Source: Diplolepis rosae
Lineage: Eukaryota; Arthropoda; Insecta; Hymenoptera; Diplolepididae
DNA length: 64,000 nucleotides
NCBI GenBank assembly: GCA_030998225.1
Contig: JAPYXD010000586.1
Span: 196,501-260,500, forward strand
Direction of reading: 5' to 3'
Part shown: positions 62,783-64,000 of the stretch, piece after piece
How positions within the stretch are numbered: the stretch's first letter is position 1
Layout: each line of letters starts with the position of its first letter
The notes under the pieces: model-generated
Databases searched by the model: none
What the model saw: the letters and a program-made list of their open reading frames with translations, nothing else
What the model was told of the DNA's origin: nothing
Translations under genes and position numbers: made by a program

Positions 62783-63780
62783 ATAATAAAGTACTAAAAA
62801 AATTTTTTTTTAATACTTCGCAACTTTCATATGGCAATTTCAATAGATAAGCGTGAATAAAAGGTTTTATTTACAAAAAAAATCAATAGATGTATTTTAT
62901 TATTATATTTATCAATTTTGCTTCATACCAAAGAATGCTCAATGTGTGATTTCGCATACAAAATAAGATATAATTTATTTTACTTTTGAATAATCAAACC
63001 TTTTATTTATTTACATTTAATACATTTATTTGTTGAAATTGCCATAAAAGATGTCAAGTATAATAAAATGTCTTTTTGAGGTATTTTATTGCAAAGTAAT
63101 TTCCATAAAATTTATTTTATGCTAGAGGAATTTAAGGTGTAATTTTCAATACAAAGTTAAATATGGTTTTTTTTTTCAATAATCAAACCTTTTATTCAAA
63201 ATTAGGTATTGAAAAAGAGGCTCCTAAAAAGTGTTACGTATTTTGAAAGCTTTTTCAAAGTATTTTATTACTATAATATCTGTCAATTTTGCTTCATATT
63301 AAAGAAATCTCAAGGTGTAATTTCGTATGCAACATTAGATAAAGTTTATATATATTTAAAAATAATCAAACCTCTTATGTATACTTTTATATTGAAGTAG
63401 TCATACGAAGGATTTTAAGTGTTCTAAAAGCTTTTCCAAAGCATTTAATTCCATGATATATTTTTTTCATATCAAAAATTATCAAAATTTGACATTATTG
63501 TAGTATGTTATCTTTTTATGAAATTAAAATTTTTCTTTCAAATTGAGCTCATTAGATGCACAATTTTATTAACTTTCATTATATTATTTGGAATTTTTTT
63601 TTAGTTGTTATTATCAAAATCAATTCACTTTCAATATAAATAAAACAACAGGTGAAATAAAATTTTTTTAAATGTTTTCATAAAAATTAAGCCACTTGAA
63701 CAAAAGCTGAAACAACAAATTGTAAACATTTAATTACCGATGTATAATTATAATAGTATATTACGTGCCTAGGCGCACAA
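62783..63780. repeat. Degenerate repeats right of the solo LTR
   Basis: AATCAAACCTTTTAT recurs near 62993, 63181 and 63366. TCAATTTTGCTTCATA with a following AAAGAA and GTGTAATTTCG block recurs near 62918 and 63287. An old, diverged tandem array; ORFs in it are chance. Confidence 0.5.
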
Positions 63781-64000
63781 TGAGGGTTATTGCGTGACGA
63801 GCGACAATGCTCGCAAGAGATCCAAGTCAAGGCGTAGTCGAGGTATAGCCGAGACGAAGCTGAGGCGCGATCAGTCCTGCGAGAATTGTCGCAAGTCTCG
63901 TAATTTCCCGAATTGTGTGCATTGGCACGTATTCTATTTTATGTGGCTCCGGTGCGTATACGAGTTTTTATGCGTACACTCGAATCTAATCTAGTATTGT
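63781..64000. other. CpG-richer segment at the window end
   Basis: Composition changes abruptly to many CG dinucleotides (GCGTGACGAGCGACAATGCT; CAAGGCGTAGTCGAGG). This could be the start of another mobile element or a promoter region, cut by the window. The ORF at 63794-63994 (RKRSKSRRSR) is not supported. Confidence 0.3.

Overview
The window is AT-rich eukaryotic DNA that looks like an arthropod, most likely insect, genome. The evidence is the kind of mobile DNA present: Ty3/gypsy-type LTR elements, mariner, hAT, THAP-containing (P-type), Mutator-like and R1-like non-LTR remnants, plus many foldback elements. I recognise no single-copy host gene, RNA gene or CRISPR array; nearly everything that can be named is transposon-derived.

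Layout. 1-432 is a foldback repeat, 1170-2720 a degenerate tandem array. 3462-9670 is a minus-strand Ty3/gypsy element with gag and pol broken by several frame shifts. 10145-12948 is a P-type DNA transposon (8-bp target duplication, THAP exon) with a second small transposon nested in it. 15127-16509 is a truncated relative of the 3.5-9.7 kb element. 16670-17958 is a foldback element with arms of about 510 bp. 19922-20295 is a probable Mutator-like transposase scrap.

The centrepiece is an 18.5-kb endogenous retrovirus on the plus strand at 20318-38776. It has two 850-bp LTRs that differ at one base by eye, a TTAAC target duplication, a tRNA-Gly-type primer site and a polypurine tract. After gag and pol it carries an unusual accessory block: a CARD-domain protein, a chuvirus-like glycoprotein, a two-dsRBD protein, a dsRBD/zinc-knuckle protein, a second and unrelated envelope of the errantivirus/baculovirus-F type, two paralogous Cys-rich proteins, and a third dsRBD/zinc-knuckle protein. 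Each of these ORFs starts 1-18 nt after a 3'-splice-site-like AG. A strong GTAAGT donor lies in the U5 part of the LTR, so the whole block could be expressed as alternatively spliced subgenomic mRNAs. Pol also carries an AT-hook and acidic insert between RNase H and integrase. The copy is damaged: a frame change before integrase, a mariner-type insertion in integrase, and two in-frame stops in the first envelope.

38.8-47.6 kb holds an R1-like fragment (39.6-40.2), a deleted mariner (40.5-41.5), a large foldback joined to a hAT-like pseudogene (42.1-45.0) and a non-LTR ORF1 (46.2-47.3, minus). 47.6-52.6 kb is a decayed Ty3/gypsy-like element between 415-bp direct repeats. 52.9-55.9 kb is a truncated minus-strand relative of the big retrovirus that keeps three accessory genes in the same order. 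55.9-61.2 kb holds another decayed minus-strand retroelement with a near-perfect palindromic hAT MITE inside one ORF. 61.8-62.8 kb is a related solo LTR set in degenerate repeats.

Reading of function: the accessory genes look like a counter-defence kit (dsRNA binders against RNA interference, a CARD protein against apoptosis or immune signalling) plus two entry proteins of different origin. Domain names come from visible motifs and knowledge of the families; functions are inferred.
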